A stretch of DNA of 35,371 bases, from NCBI GenBank assembly GCA_026260175.1, contig JAKCWW010003983.1:4551-39921 (forward strand). The letters run 5' to 3'. Below the pieces are notes generated by a model. That model was given only the letters and a program-made list of their open reading frames with translations. It was not told the origin of the DNA and did not search any database. This document shows positions 21,550-33,712 of the stretch, one piece after another. The DNA comes from Reticulitermes lucifugus. Taxonomy: Eukaryota; Arthropoda; Insecta; Blattodea; Rhinotermitidae. A program made the position numbers and the translations under genes. The stretch's first letter is position 1. Each line of letters starts with the position of its first letter.

Positions 21550-22020
21550 CGTCCTAAAATATGGCGATATTCTAGATTCAATGCATTTGTGACCAGAGCA
21601 TTGAGGATCACATTTGGACCCAAGAGGGAGGAAGTGACAGGAAATTGGAGAAAATTGTATGCACTGCTTCATAATTTGTTCTCATCTGAACATATTATGA
21701 TGATCAAATCAAGGAGGGAGAAGGTAGGGCACATAATATACATGGCAGAGATAAAAAGTGCATATGAAATTCTCGTTCAAAAACCTGAACGAAAGTGACC
21801 ATTCTGAAGACTTAGGCAGACACAAAAAGATAATATTAAAATGAATAAAACAGTGCGGGAGTATATGGGAGTGATTCATGTGGTTCAGATAGGCATGAGT
21901 GGTGGTGGACTCCTGTGACCACAGTAATGACCCTTTGGTTCCATAGCTTGTGGACAATTTCTCGAGTAACTGAGCAGCTATTAGCTTCATAAAAGAAAAA
22001 GACATCGCTACATGTCACCG
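21550..22020 (+). pseudogene. LINE reverse-transcriptase C-terminal fragment, second copy
   Basis: The plus-strand frame includes TRALRITFGPKREEVTGNWR, then HNLFSSEHIMMIKSRREKVG and AYEILVQKPERK, the same block order as the copy at 19750. After a stop come KDNIKMN and a tail VMTLWFHSLWTIS that corresponds to the end of this LINE group. In-frame stops show it is dead. It retains the part that the 19750 copy has lost. Confidence 0.7.
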
Positions 22021-22137
22021 TAGTACAACTAGCAGTGAAAACAGACATATATGCATAGCTGTTTCAGACTCTAAACACAAAAGCTGCATGAAACAAGATT
22101 TTATTTAGGCTTCTGCCACAGTGCAGTTGAAATCTTT

Positions 22138-22357
22138 GCTCTTCTGAGATGTTGCACAGTGTTGGTAATTTGTTACAGCCATTTTGGGACAATGTATTGG
22201 TCCCATCTTCAAGGGTGAAGCAGTCCAAGAAGGTTGCCTGACCCTTCATGATGGAACTGATACAATGTCCCAAAATGTCAGTTACAGAACCGATACAATG
22301 TCCCAAAATGTCAGTTACAAACTACCAACCAAAGCTGCACAACATCCCAGAAGAGCC
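22138..22357. repeat. Inverted-repeat element with internal 33-bp tandem duplication
   Basis: The left arm GCTCTTCTGAGATGTTGCAC (from 22138), through GTTACAGCCATTTTGGGACA, is repeated inverted at 22293-22357 (minus-strand GGCTCTTCTGGGATGTTGTG). In the right half a 33-bp unit beginning GATACAATGTCCCAAAATGT occurs twice head-to-tail, from 22259 and 22292. It is non-coding. The element abuts the foldback copy at 22403. Confidence 0.6.
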
Positions 22358-22402
22358 AGGACCTCAAACAAGACTCTGAGATTCCAGGTTCTCACATATC
22401 AG

Positions 22403-22575
22403 TCTTCTGGGACATGAAGCCATGTAGACTGGTATATAGGTACCAACATATTGGAGTTCACTACTCCATGCTCAGGGCAATCTTGTACTGGACTACACCG
22501 AACATGCAGGCAATAAGCTCCTGTGAAACAATGGTACCTATGTACCAACCTACACAATGTCATATCCCAGAAGAT
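22403..22575. repeat. Foldback repeat family, long-arm copy
   Basis: The left end TCTTCTGGGACATGAAGCCA continues to GTAGACTGGTATATAGGTACC. The right end, read on the minus strand, runs ATCTTCTGGGATATGACATT then GTAGGTTGGTACATAGGTACC. The arms are at least 45 bp. The GGTACCAA and GTAGACTGG motifs link it to the copies at 11019 and 32888. Confidence 0.7.
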
Positions 22576-22579
22576 GCAA

Positions 22580-23490
22580 AATTTCATTACTTTATTCTTT
22601 TCACTTCATAATACAAAAGCATCTGAATCCTTCTCTCTAAAGAAAGAAAATTTTTTGCTTTTTAATATTTGCCATAAGAATGCAGAAGGCTGCACAACTG
22701 GAAATTAATTAATTACTTAATTAATCCTGTCATGTGGATGTCTAATAGACAATATATGGAACACACTATTAATGACAAAATTTGCAGCAGCTATGAGAAT
22801 CCCAAGAAAGAAAACACATTTCATTCTCATAGGGATCAAGCAACAGAAGTGCTTTCTGGTTGCAAATTATGAGATGATTTGATGAAGTAGCAAAAAACTG
22901 TCATAAACTGCATGCTGTGTTTCAGACAGACAAGTAGAAATTTTAATTTGCGGAATTTAAACAGGTCAGTCAGTAATAAGGAAACTGCATGTTTTGCGAC
23001 ACAGTTTGAACCTTTATTCTTGTGGGACACATCACAGAACAGTCATTCTATTAACAGTTTAACAGCATGATCTCAGATCTGAAACACATAACTAAACCCC
23101 TTTGAAATTACAGCTGAAATGTCTCTCACATTAACATTTGTATACATACATATGGATGCAGCACCATAACATCATCCTTACATATCAGACCTGTTTCAAA
23201 AAAACATCCTGCCATAGCATCAGATGTGATATGGTATTTCACACATTTCATGCCCAGATTTAGATACAGTGAAAACCTCACAAAATAGAGCATGTTTCTC
23301 AAGACACAGCTAAGATTTCAGTACAGTTTCTTTTCTCTGTTTTCCAAATTCATATGAAATTTGTATCTTCAGCAGTCCCTGCCTCAACACTTACATACAT
23401 GCAAACATAACTGTGATGATGCAGGTAGAGGACAAGGGGAAAAAAATCATTTATTTCTAAGTGTGTCATTTAATGATGGTGTCAAATGCT
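22580..23490. other. No gene recognised
   Basis: AT-rich sequence, with an AATTAATTAATTACTTAATT patch near 22705-22728. No supported gene or repeat. Confidence 0.4.
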
Positions 23491-23499
23491 AAAATTATA

Positions 23500-23693
23500 C
23501 AGTCAGTGATAGATGACTGAATGAGTATGGAGCAATGGTAGAATGATACTGACAGGGGAAAACAGAAGAACCCTGAATAAAAACCTGCCCTAGTGCCACT
23601 TTGTTTATCTCAAATCCTATACAGACTGATCTGGGATCGAATCCAGGACTCTGCAGTGACAGGCCGTCACCTAACCGCCTGAGCCATGGCACA
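23500..23693 (-). mobile_element. tRNA-derived SINE, different family, minus strand
   Basis: On the minus strand, TGCCATGGCTCAGGCGGTTA (A-box region, about 23672-23691) is followed by GGATTCGATCCC (B box, about 23633-23645). A unique body then ends with GTTTTCCCCTGTCAGTATCA. The head differs from family S. A pyrimidine-rich tract lies upstream (23696-23740). Confidence 0.65.
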
Positions 23694-23759
23694 GCAAGAA
23701 GAAAATAAAGAAAGAAAAAGAACGAGAGAAGAAAATAAAAGTTTTCCAACCCCTACCAA

Positions 23760-24027
23760 AGTAGGCACAAAGAGTCTCTGAAATATTTGAAATAAAGTCG
23801 ACATTCACATATGACTGACGTCCTGATAAGACATCAATGCTAACTGAATTACTTATTACTATACTGCCCTCATTCCTACATTGTACAGAAAAAACATCAC
23901 AACAAAAAGACTGACTTCCATCTGATGACAGGTGAGCAAACTGCCTAGGCTTTTGCAGCAGTTTGGATGAGGTATCGGTTCCTCTGTGATGTGACAAAGT
24001 GTCACACCACAGAAGAACTGATACCAT
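23760..24027 (-). other. Open frame of unknown origin next to a SINE
   Basis: A 118-codon minus frame (23671-24027) runs from a hairpin into the SINE at 23500-23693. It has no recognised motif. The stretch PRQFAHLSSDGSQSFCCDVF reads fairly smoothly, but codon continuity into the SINE argues for chance or for an unidentified repeat. Confidence 0.3.
23971..24025. repeat. 55-bp imperfect hairpin
   Basis: A 26-base arm starting GGTATCGGTTCCTCTGTGAT and a 26-base inverted arm ending GAAGAACTGATACC pair with three mismatches around a 3-base loop. It is distinct from the larger foldback family, although GGTTCCTC recurs in both. Confidence 0.65.
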
Positions 24028-24039
24028 AAATTCATATCC

Positions 24040-27000
24040 GTTTAACTGCTGTAACGTTACACTCAGATTCTTTTTTGTGCACCTAAAATTTGAACTTACA
24101 ATATGGAGACTTCCAAAGTGTTATCTGAATATTACGGAAATAATCTGAGCCATGCTTAAAACTTTTCAGTGTAAAATATATGATTTGTTTATAGCACTTT
24201 CACTGCCACATGCAGTAGGCACAGCCTACAGCAGTTTATTAGAAATAATTGAAAATCAAGATAAATTGTGCTTGGTGTCTCCAAATTCTCTATCATATGT
24301 CTTTCCACTTGCAGACAGTGCTGTCAGTTAGTTATCAGTGAAACAAATATCTGACAACAAAATTTGTTACTTGTGATGAAAATTTCCAGTTTTGATGTTA
24401 ATGGTGACAACAGCACAGTCCACGCCCAAACTGTGGTGAATGTAGTTGCAACGAGACAGGCACTGCTCCAAGTACTTCACTTTTATCCTGCTGATCATTA
24501 TTTCACCGATATTCCACATGCATCTCTCACTGACTCTGATAGTGTCACAGATCTGACCAGTTGACATCTTTATCATAAATTCAGTTCACAACCGGGTTGG
24601 ATCCAAAGGAGTTTAGACAGTTTTATATGTGCATGCACTGCATTATATTATTATCTGTGGCCCATCTGGCTCTACCATATTTTTCCCACATTATCTCATA
24701 AACGACATGACTTTTCGAAAGAAGTTATTGAACACAACATGTGTTTTGATTTTCCCTACAAATTTTGTCTAAAATATTTCTCATTCTAAGAAGAATTGAG
24801 CAAGATATTATCATAAATGTACATAGGTCTTCATGTACAGTGCCCGTTATTATTGTCAGATTTTAATAGAACTTGAATTTTCTTGACAGAGTTTTGAAAA
24901 ATACTCAAATATCAGATTTCATGAAAATCTGTCCAGTGGGAGTCAAGTTGTTCCATGCAGACAGACATGATGAAGGTAATAGTCGCTTTTCACAATTTTG
25001 TGAACACGCCTAAAAACTGTTGCATTTAATAAAAGCGACATCATCAACATTATTTAAAATTTTAATGTCTATAAACTATCATACATAACACTTTGTAAAA
25101 TTCGGTAGTTTTAAGGGGTCATTACAGACTTACAATGCTCACATTCCACCTCTTGTAAATACCTGGCAGTACAAATGAGAACATTGTGGGGAAAAGAAAT
25201 ACAAAGGCAGAAGATTGGAAATTAATTTTCTACAGACAGGACACGATTTCAGGCAGTACACAAAGACTGTTTTAAATTTTATGAAAATCATTACATACTG
25301 ACAACATGCTGAATTTCCATCCCTCAAGCAACAACACAATGCTACAATAACAAGAGACATTTCTAATAAAGGAAATACCTGAAGCCACTGCACCCACTTT
25401 AACAATGTGACATTAAGTATCCAAATTCTGTACACTTTAGTCTACTGCTTTACCTGCAGTGCAGCAGATCCTTGGTTTTAATAAATTTCATTTTCAAGAT
25501 TCAGGAAAATAAAGTACACTGCATCTCAAATATCTGCCAAATGTTGAACAATGAGAACACACTGGTAGGGTTTTTTTGTATTATTATATTCTGAAAAAAA
25601 GAAAAATTAAAAGTCTAAAAGTTGTTGAAAATTAATTAAAAGAAGTGCCCATTCTGGCACTCTTGTTGAAATGAGATGCCAGGAAGCAGGTAATGGATAG
25701 TGGCTGATGCAACAGGATCACTCAGCAGACTGATTGTATGCATATTGCATGAATCATGAACTAAACAGTCACTAGAAAATAAGCTCCTGTGTCCATGCCC
25801 ATCAGCACATGCGAGCATTTAGAAACGACAGAATATACACAGCATCGCTTTAATACTGTCTGACAGCTATCATGTTGTGATATTCCTGAGATAAACTGAG
25901 TCAATAAAATTTGGTTTTCAAAACTTTATAAATTAGCAAATAGTTTATTTTTTCCATTTTTATCATTTATATGTCCCACACCACCTTTTGCCATTTTAAA
26001 CATATCACAAACCCTAGCATGAAAGATATGTCCAGTATACACAGTCAATAACCTCTTCCATGGCACATTGGATATTCAAATCTATCCCATTTTAAAAAAG
26101 CCTTGAGACTGACTTTTTCAATGATATAAATGAAATCTCCTCACAATGGCTCAACTTTGTGCAGGCAACTCTTTACATTTTGATTTCTGTGTTGTGATCA
26201 TGCATTGTTTTACAGATGTCAGCAGCATCCAGAAAACAGTCTTGCTTTCCTTATACAAAATCATGCTAAAGGCACAGCCAGCTTGATGGGTCCGGTGTGT
26301 TGAAAATGAAGATGTTATTTTTTTAAATAAATAGAATAAGTGCCATAAACTTGAATGTTCTGTACATAATCCAAAACAAAAATTCTAAACATTCCCAAAA
26401 TCACTTCTTCTTCCATGAAAAACTGGACAAAGCTCTATGTCTATGCATTTGTTATTCTTACCAATGGCTTCTTATATTGTTTCATTATTTCATATAACAG
26501 ACACCACAAATCTAAGTTTCTTGTTACCTAATGTTTTTTATTTCTTTCCTTCTGCATACAGCATATGTTGTAGCATGGCCAAAACTTGTGGGCACACAGA
26601 ATTACATCACTACCTTTTAAAAAATGATTTCCTTCATTTTACCAAAACACACAAAAATTTGTGAGACTTTTGGTTCATGAAACTTTACAGATTTTTCTGA
26701 TAATGATGGGAACATCAGTGTACTACAACAATTCAACAACAGTGTGACTGCAATTCTTATTTAAAAATTAATTACAGGTACAGTACATACTGTTTAGCAC
26801 AATAAAACAAAGTAAATGAAACATTATGCAATGATCATAATAATTTATTAATAAAACTGGATACTTCTTGTACCAGCTTCTTTCCATTCTTGGTGTCAGG
26901 CTTTTGTTTAGTACCTGCCCTGATGATGGCAACAGCCAAGGCCTCTGAAGTTTCAAGAAACCAGCCAAACACAAGGTATCAACACCCAAGAAAAGCAAGA

Positions 27001-30000
27001 AACTGCAAACTGCCACCAAACCTGAAGATTACTTTTAACACAGTCAAGAACATTTAAAATTTTCAGTACATGTTACTCCAGTGATTACCCAAGGTTTCCA
27101 ACAGTCATTGACTATATTCACAGCTATGTCAGACACTACCCATTGTCTAAAGTATATTTATTACACAGAACATTGTGGGAGGTACCTCTACTCTGTATTC
27201 ATGCAAATGGTTGTCATTGTACTGATGATATGGTTTAAACATGACACTCTCTGAATACTAGGCTTACAACATTAACCAAGTTGACTGGCATACACAATAT
27301 TAGGCACACGTTTTCTGCAGGCAGCAATAATCAGCTGACCTGATGCGACAAGCAAACTGCGATGCCAACGTCACAGGACGAGGACAGAAATCATACACAG
27401 TGAGTGGATTATCAGGGTTACAGTAGCAGTGCTGTTGATGACGGAATGCCTGAAGTTGTATCTACAGCCCCTGATAAGAGAAGGGACTTCAGCTGGAAAA
27501 TTTGCTGTAATAGATTACAATTAGAAGAAGAAAGCAGAAAATTTAGTCTGAAAAAAATTAATATTATGTTACAAACTACAGATGCACGAGGATGCTCCTG
27601 AAGGCATTTTTTCCAGTATGTCTGATGATGGGTTCACAAATTTGTAAGTGTTCACTGACGGGTTCAAGCACTTCACAATCACAAGCTACTGCAGTCTTAA
27701 GGTTGCATTGAGTGCTACATAACCTCTACACTGCAGTTGTAAGCTACAGTGGTAGCCTGAAAATTTTTTGGACTGCTTAAAATGGTATATGTTTCTGAGG
27801 CTAACCAACAAATTCACAACCATCCTCAGCTCGTAATTCCACAGAGTGATATTTGCCTACCTTCCTGAAATTACTACTGAAGGTTTGCCAACATAGAGAA
27901 AGCACAACATGAATTTCAAGTTTTACGACTACAACCATTTATTCCTGACGTGTATTCTGATGAGGGTTTTCTCCCATTACATGTCACAAATTGTTGCCAA
28001 AGGAAACTGAATGACAACACTATCAGTGAAACTAAGAAGATGGAAATGCAAAAAGTACTTTAAGAAGAATAGGATGGGGCAACATATCTGTAAACTGTAA
28101 ACTGAAGGAATCTCCACCAGACGGCACTAAAGAAGAGGCAGAAGGAGCAAGTAATTCTTCATGCAACATCTTTCCTATCCCAAAAATAAAAACAACCATC
28201 ACAAGGTAAAGGACAGCTAAAGAGTCAGAGATAATTATGTGTTCACCATTTAACCTTCACTCTTGGACACAAATAAGAAAAAGAGAGCACACCATGCATC
28301 TAGGCCACATAGTGAACTCCATAATAGGCCTACCCATGGACAGCTATTCTGTTTGTGAAAGAAGACAGTGGCTGAGATGACAGAAAAGGAGAATATTTTC
28401 TGCCCCAGGTGTGATAAATGATAAAGAGCCAATTGCAGAAGCCTGGATACAGTGCATAAAGTACCAGAAACAAAGGTATAAGCAATACTTTTCATTTAAC
28501 CTCTTAAAGCCTAGTGGTAACATTACATACCATCAAGTTTAACATTCAAAAATTCTACAAGGTGCTCACATTAACAGATTGGTTTTTATAACTGAGGTGG
28601 AGAATGATACCGTGAAGTACGCACTGAGACTTTATATCAAACACATACGTTTTATCTGTAAAGCGTTAATGAGGACACTGCATTTAAGCGTGACATTCAC
28701 TAAGCACACCTGTAGCGGATGGTCTGTATGCTATTAATACCAAGGTACCTAAGAGTACAGATTTGACATGTATTTATTTTTTGTTATTTCTCACGACACA
28801 ATATTTCTATGTGATTGCAAACATGCCGACACACAGAGAACGCATTTTGACTTGCTACTTAAAAGAACAGATTTCTGGAAGTATATCTCTTGTATGTCTT
28901 TAACACTATATTTATTTCCAAAAAACACCCGTGCAGTGAGATTAACCCAAATGTTCTATATTCTGCATATTGTGAGATTAAATAACTTAATACACTTTGA
29001 TTAATACCAACAACCCTTTAATCACAACCGCGTGTCACAGGAATTATTATGACATACACATTTCAACGCTCACACTAGTGTCATCATCAATGTCAACTAT
29101 GATAAAGTCAGTTTTACATGTTTGTCAAACAACATTATTAATCTATTGGGTCTGTTGTGGTTTCTACCACTGTATCACGTGTACTTTTAATGTTCCATAT
29201 CGGCTAAGGTATTATTAATAAATGTTACTCAGGTACTTAAACACTTTAGAAAAACTTTCAAAGATTTCTTATTTGTGCTACAGAATTTGAGACAGTTTTT
29301 CATAGTTTTCTCAAAACTTACGTTTTTAATTCATGAGATGGCCATGGAAGTGGACAACCATACAACAGTGACATACAAATGGAAAGAAGATGGAGGAAGT
29401 GAGATCAATTAAACAGGCTGAAAGCCAAATGTGTATCTGTCACATAAAAATACTCTGCAGAGATGTAGGAAATAGCTGATGCAATAAAAATTCTGTATGT
29501 TATATACATGTTACTTTTAGAAACAGACCCCCATCTGTAAAAGGCGGTTACTTTTTAAATCACAATGGATAAAGTTGAAATAAAAATGCTGTAATAATGA
29601 ATATATGCCACAGTCAACAACGTTTAAAACAACAATGTCAGTACAATGACAATCTGCAAATGGGAGCAGAACCATCTTTTGAAACATTCTGTAAAAATAA
29701 TATACTCAGTAAAATTGGACACTGTTAACATGAGTGTAATGCAATTTTATTCTGGCATTTTTTGAAGTACAATATTAAAGAATGGTATAAAAACTGAAAC
29801 TTGTTTGTACATTTGAAAAATATGTATGAAGTGAGTTATGGTGGTTTTACATAAAGCACACCCTGTGTTGCAAGGAAGATACACACATTATCAGTAACTT
29901 ACAGCATTCTACAGCTTCCAACAAGCAACTGGAAATTCATCAAGTGATCAAACTACACATCTGTTAGTGCAAAAATGGTACATGAGATCATGAGATGTAT

Positions 30001-31800
30001 ACGATTGCATCTCACTGTACAATGTACTTAGAAAATGCTCAATATAGTAACTATTAATATTATGTCAATGTTTAAGGACCTTTATATCTGTCTAAAAAAT
30101 TACACAATAATGTCATGTTAGGAAACAATTAATAAAAACACAACTTACTTCTTGTGTATGTACAATTTTCCTACTTCATGGTGCAAATGTACAGTACAAT
30201 AATAACCCACAATACACCTGCACGTAACAATTGAAGCTGTGGTAATGGGAATCAAAGACAGTTGGAGTTTCATCTTCTCACATCTAAGTAAAGTTTACAT
30301 TTTCTTTTGCTTGAATAAATACAATCATTGGTAGGTGTGGCAGACTGTGCAAAAAGAAAAATCCATTTAACAGGCATCTTCAGATCAATCTAAAATGAAC
30401 AATAACACATATCATGAAAACACAATACAAGCTTTTAGGCTATTGTAAGCCACTTGCACATGCAGCTACTGCAATCCTATGCACACAAACATACTGCAGT
30501 TGAGCCATAACTTCTTGGCCTCTTATTACCTAAGCATCCTACATCGAAACAGCTCATCCACCAAAGATGTGTAATGTTCAGTGGTGTCCCGCTTGCATGT
30601 GCAAGGGGTATGTCCACTTGCATTACATGTTCTCATATAAATAGTTATTTAACATGTTACACCGGTGTTGGTGTTCTCAAATAAATGTCACCTATAAACA
30701 CTGGCGCCCTTAAAAATACCAACACTGAACCCGTACAATTAAACTTAAAATAAACAGTTATGTTTTTTAAAATTGGCAGTTGCGTTTCTACGGAAGACCA
30801 AGATTTCAACTTTTTGTTTGCCTACGTGGATATTCAAATCTTGCTATGAATATTTATTTGAAGTTTCCAAATGTAGAAACTACTGCGCACCTTCCAGACA
30901 GCTACAATTTCCCCAACTGAAATATTTAGTTGAAAATTTAAATATGGTATCAAAAAGTACAAGCATTATAATTTTCGATGCATTATTATTTTTAAAAGTG
31001 GACAGCCTTTGATATAATATTACAGAGATGTAATTACGTTAACAATGCCTGAACATATAAAAAATACATACAAAACAATCCTATAGCTTGGTATTCAAGA
31101 CTAGCTAATGGAACATGTCACATTACCCACACCACACAACATACTGACATCCACTCATTATAAGAAACACTGATCTTGATGATGGCAGCGATAGCACTGT
31201 ATCTTCTATCATACTGTAATTTGGTGTTCGGCAACTGAACGTCAACACTAAGACGAAAATATTAATTACATTATCTCAATTTTTTTCTGCGATGATAGTA
31301 CATGAAAATTTCTCCACTGATCTGATGAGCCTTCCTTATTCTAGTCCATGTTGAACCTTGAATTAATGTTGCATGCTCTGGATATCAGTTCTATTGACAT
31401 GTCATTATGCCTACTAAAAAGTTCCAAGTTTCACAGTGCACTGTCCACATTCCAAAGCATAAAGAAAACTGAAAAGACTCTAATAAAAACATTCATCAAA
31501 TAATTTCATTTTTCATCTCTACAATCAGAAACATATCAATATGTAGTTTCTTTGGCTTCTTTGTGGACAACACACATGGAAACTTCCTAATAAAGTTATA
31601 AAATGCTGGTGAATCAATGATGAATGAATAAATGAATGAATGACAAAGAGTCATTTCATGACCTAGCTAACAAACCATACATAATGCAGATTCCACAGAT
31701 TCCTGGAGCATCATATGAACTTCTCCTGATGGATGGATGGATAATTAGGTTGGCAGCAGGACCACCCTTTTTCCTCCAAGAAATGATCCTCTCTTCTTAC
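24040..31800. other. Long AT-rich stretch without a supported gene
   Basis: I read both strands and found no open frame with a recognisable domain, no convincing exon and no clear transposon ends. It may be intergenic, or the 3' flank of the gene whose last exons lie at 31826-33432. Short ATGA/ATGG repeats occur at about 31618-31645 and 31725-31742. A minus-strand phrase ending QEVSSFINKLL (about 26850-26950) was considered and not called. Confidence 0.4.
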
Positions 31801-31825
31801 TAGAGATGGCACCACACAGCACTCT

Positions 31826-31867
31826 TCAAAGAGTCTTGGCTCTCTCCAACAGATCATCTACAAATTT
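31826..31867 (-). CDS. Candidate last coding exon of an unidentified gene
   Basis: On the minus strand the acceptor TTTCCTTCATTAG is followed by KFVDDLLERAKTL and a TGA stop (31826-31828). It is in phase 0, compatible with the exon ending at 33391. The charged, leucine-spaced sequence suggests a helical C-terminus. I do not recognise the protein. The same bases on the plus strand contain CTCTCCAACAG, also acceptor-like, so the strand is not beyond doubt. Confidence 0.45.
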   Translation of the reverse strand, partial: KFVDDLLERAKTL

Positions 31868-32035
31868 CTAATGAAGGAAATAAAGAAAAATTAGTCAAGA
31901 GATATATACCTAAAATAAAATTAGCAAGATGATTAGAATGTATTTACTAACAATGCAACCACAAGCCCTTATAGTCCAATTAAACAACCTATGTAGCCTA
32001 CATCAGTCCACTTTCTCCTTCAGCCTCCCATTCAC

Positions 32036-32280
32036 CCTACAGATCAAGTAAAGTCATCCCTGCCCACGCCATGAAAGCACATAGAGCAAGTAGAGGTACA
32101 TCTCCATTAATTCTTAACCTCGGCGCTAGATGGACGTAAGTTGTCAAAATCATGCCCTAGCTGCTTGACACTCAGGAAGGAACCCTGGTACCCACTGAAC
32201 AGGAGGCTTGATGGACCCCACAGGTGGTCAGGGCATTTTGGAGAAGAGACAATTCTCTTCCCCCTGCCAGATAACAGATG
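32036..32280 (-). mobile_element. SINE (family S), minus-strand copy
   Basis: On the minus strand the body reads TGGGTACCAGGGTTCCTTCC, then GTCCATCTAGCGCCGAGGTT, then TTTCATGGCGTGGGCAGGGA, colinear with the copies at 18980 and 20611. A 90-codon frame on it (32107-32379) is a by-product of the repeat, not a gene. The copy sits in the presumed intron between the exons at 31826 and 33391. Confidence 0.75.
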
Positions 32281-32887
32281 ATGACCGAAATTTATGCTGA
32301 AAATTTGGACTTCAGCCCGTGATGTAGCAAAATCCTGAAAGCTTAACTTACAATTTACTGCTTTGCTGACAGACAACATTTCTCAGACAAGTCATACAGA
32401 TGTTGTATTACTGCACATATTTTTTTTTCCCTTCACAGTTTCCAATCAATATCAACTTACCTTACCTCACCTTACCTTTCTCAGCATACTTTCTGTATTT
32501 CAAATGCAAGGTTACCTTACTACAGTATCAATACATGCACCTGCTTTCCTCCCCAGATAATTTTGGACCAACCAACAGATTCACAAGGAACTTGGTATTG
32601 ATATCCTGTCACTAACATCAACACAACAATGATGTCAACTCCTGAGGTATGAACAACATTAGTCCCACTTATGGTAGTTCTGAAAGTTGATACTTCAATA
32701 AATGTTTTGGAATAGATGTTTCCATTTCTAAGTGTGATGGTGGTAACTAATGAACTTTTGGTGTTACACATGTGAAATTTAGTACCCAGATGCATAGAAA
32801 CACAAGTCATAAATTCTATGTGAAAGATTTATTTAAATGTGTGACTTGGGGTTCTCACAGTGGTGACTACAAAGATGACTGTTTTCT

Positions 32888-33030
32888 GGATGTGATGTTG
32901 TGTGTTTTGGCAAATGGGTGCCAAAATTGTGGAGGAACCCTACCTGCATCTTCAAGGTAGATGATGATGGCAGCAGGTTCCTCCAAAATGTTGGAACCTG
33001 TCCACTAGACTACACTGTGTCACGTCCCAC
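32888..33030. repeat. Foldback repeat family, palindromic copy
   Basis: The left arm GGATGTGATGTTGTGTG leads to CCAAAATTGTGGAGGAACCC and CTGCATCTTCAAGGTAGATG. The right arm, on the minus strand, is GTGGGACGTGACACAGTGTAG leading to CCAACATTTTGGAGGAACCTG. Confidence 0.7.
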
Positions 33031-33123
33031 AAGTTAATAATTCCAAAAATGGTGATAGGGTAAAACTTAAATGGTACAACAAATTGAATGTAGTGTAAAT
33101 CTGTGTAAGTAGAAATTATGCTC

Positions 33124-33172
33124 TCTCTATATATATATAGTGCATAGTTTCTATATAATATATATACATTGT
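33124..33172. repeat. CT/TA simple repeat
   Basis: CTCTCTCTATATATATATAG is followed by TATATAATATATATAC. A short microsatellite with no further signal. Confidence 0.8.
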
Positions 33173-33390
33173 TTTTCTTCTTTCTGTAATCACCATACAG
33201 GCTGAAACATTTTAAGGAAAGACAGTGTCACATGTTCTTTCTTGAACTTACTTCCTCTTATGACACTCCTGTGAAACTGACACCTTGAACATGTCCCCCC
33301 TTCCAGTGAAATCTGGTGCTCACACCCACAACAACTTACACTCCTTACAAGTGAACATTACATGCCACATACTGAACTACTTATGCCTAC

Positions 33391-33432
33391 CTTAACATCA
33401 TGCTGCGATTTCTTGGCATCTGCCAGCAGCTC
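33391..33432 (-). CDS. Candidate 42-nt internal exon of an unidentified gene
   Basis: On the minus strand the pyrimidine-rich acceptor TTTTCTTTTTCTTTCAG is followed by ELLADAKKSQHDVK and then the donor GTAGGC. The exon is exactly 14 codons in phase 0, and joins in frame to the exon at 31867. Earlier exons would lie beyond the right edge; none was recognised in 33440-35371. The peptide looks helical and charged. No family is assigned. Confidence 0.5.
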
Positions 33433-33712
33433 CTGAAAGAAAAAGAAAATATATTTCACAACACTTCCTTTGCTTACACAAAAAATATATGCCTGTATCA
33501 GTGTAATCCTGTTCAATGAAAAGTGCATTTGCAACCAAGCAGAAAGTAATGGTATTCATATAATTGTGCTAACTGACAAATTTCGTTACAATGTTGGAGC
33601 CTGGAACTTACGACATTATAAACAGACGGTAGTTTATTCTGAACCATCCCAATACAGCTTTATATTTCAAGACCAATTTTAAGATTTCTTTTTAATCTTT
33701 CCTTCCTAGATC

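Noticed and set aside
21709..22005. 98-codon minus-strand frame
   Set aside because: Antisense of the LINE fragment at 21550-22020.
26768..27019. Possible minus-strand terminal exon ending QEVSSFINKLL
   Set aside because: There is an acceptor-like CATCATCAG and a nearby AATAAA, but no upstream partner exon. The sequence gives the impression of an interspersed repeat. Too weak to call.
29335..29420. Short plus-strand phrase MAMEVDNHTTVTYKWKEDGG
   Set aside because: It faintly resembles repeat-derived peptides, but is too short and is followed by a stop.
32107..32379. 90-codon minus-strand frame
   Set aside because: It lies on a SINE copy whose motifs match the copies at 18980 and 20611, so the frame is incidental.
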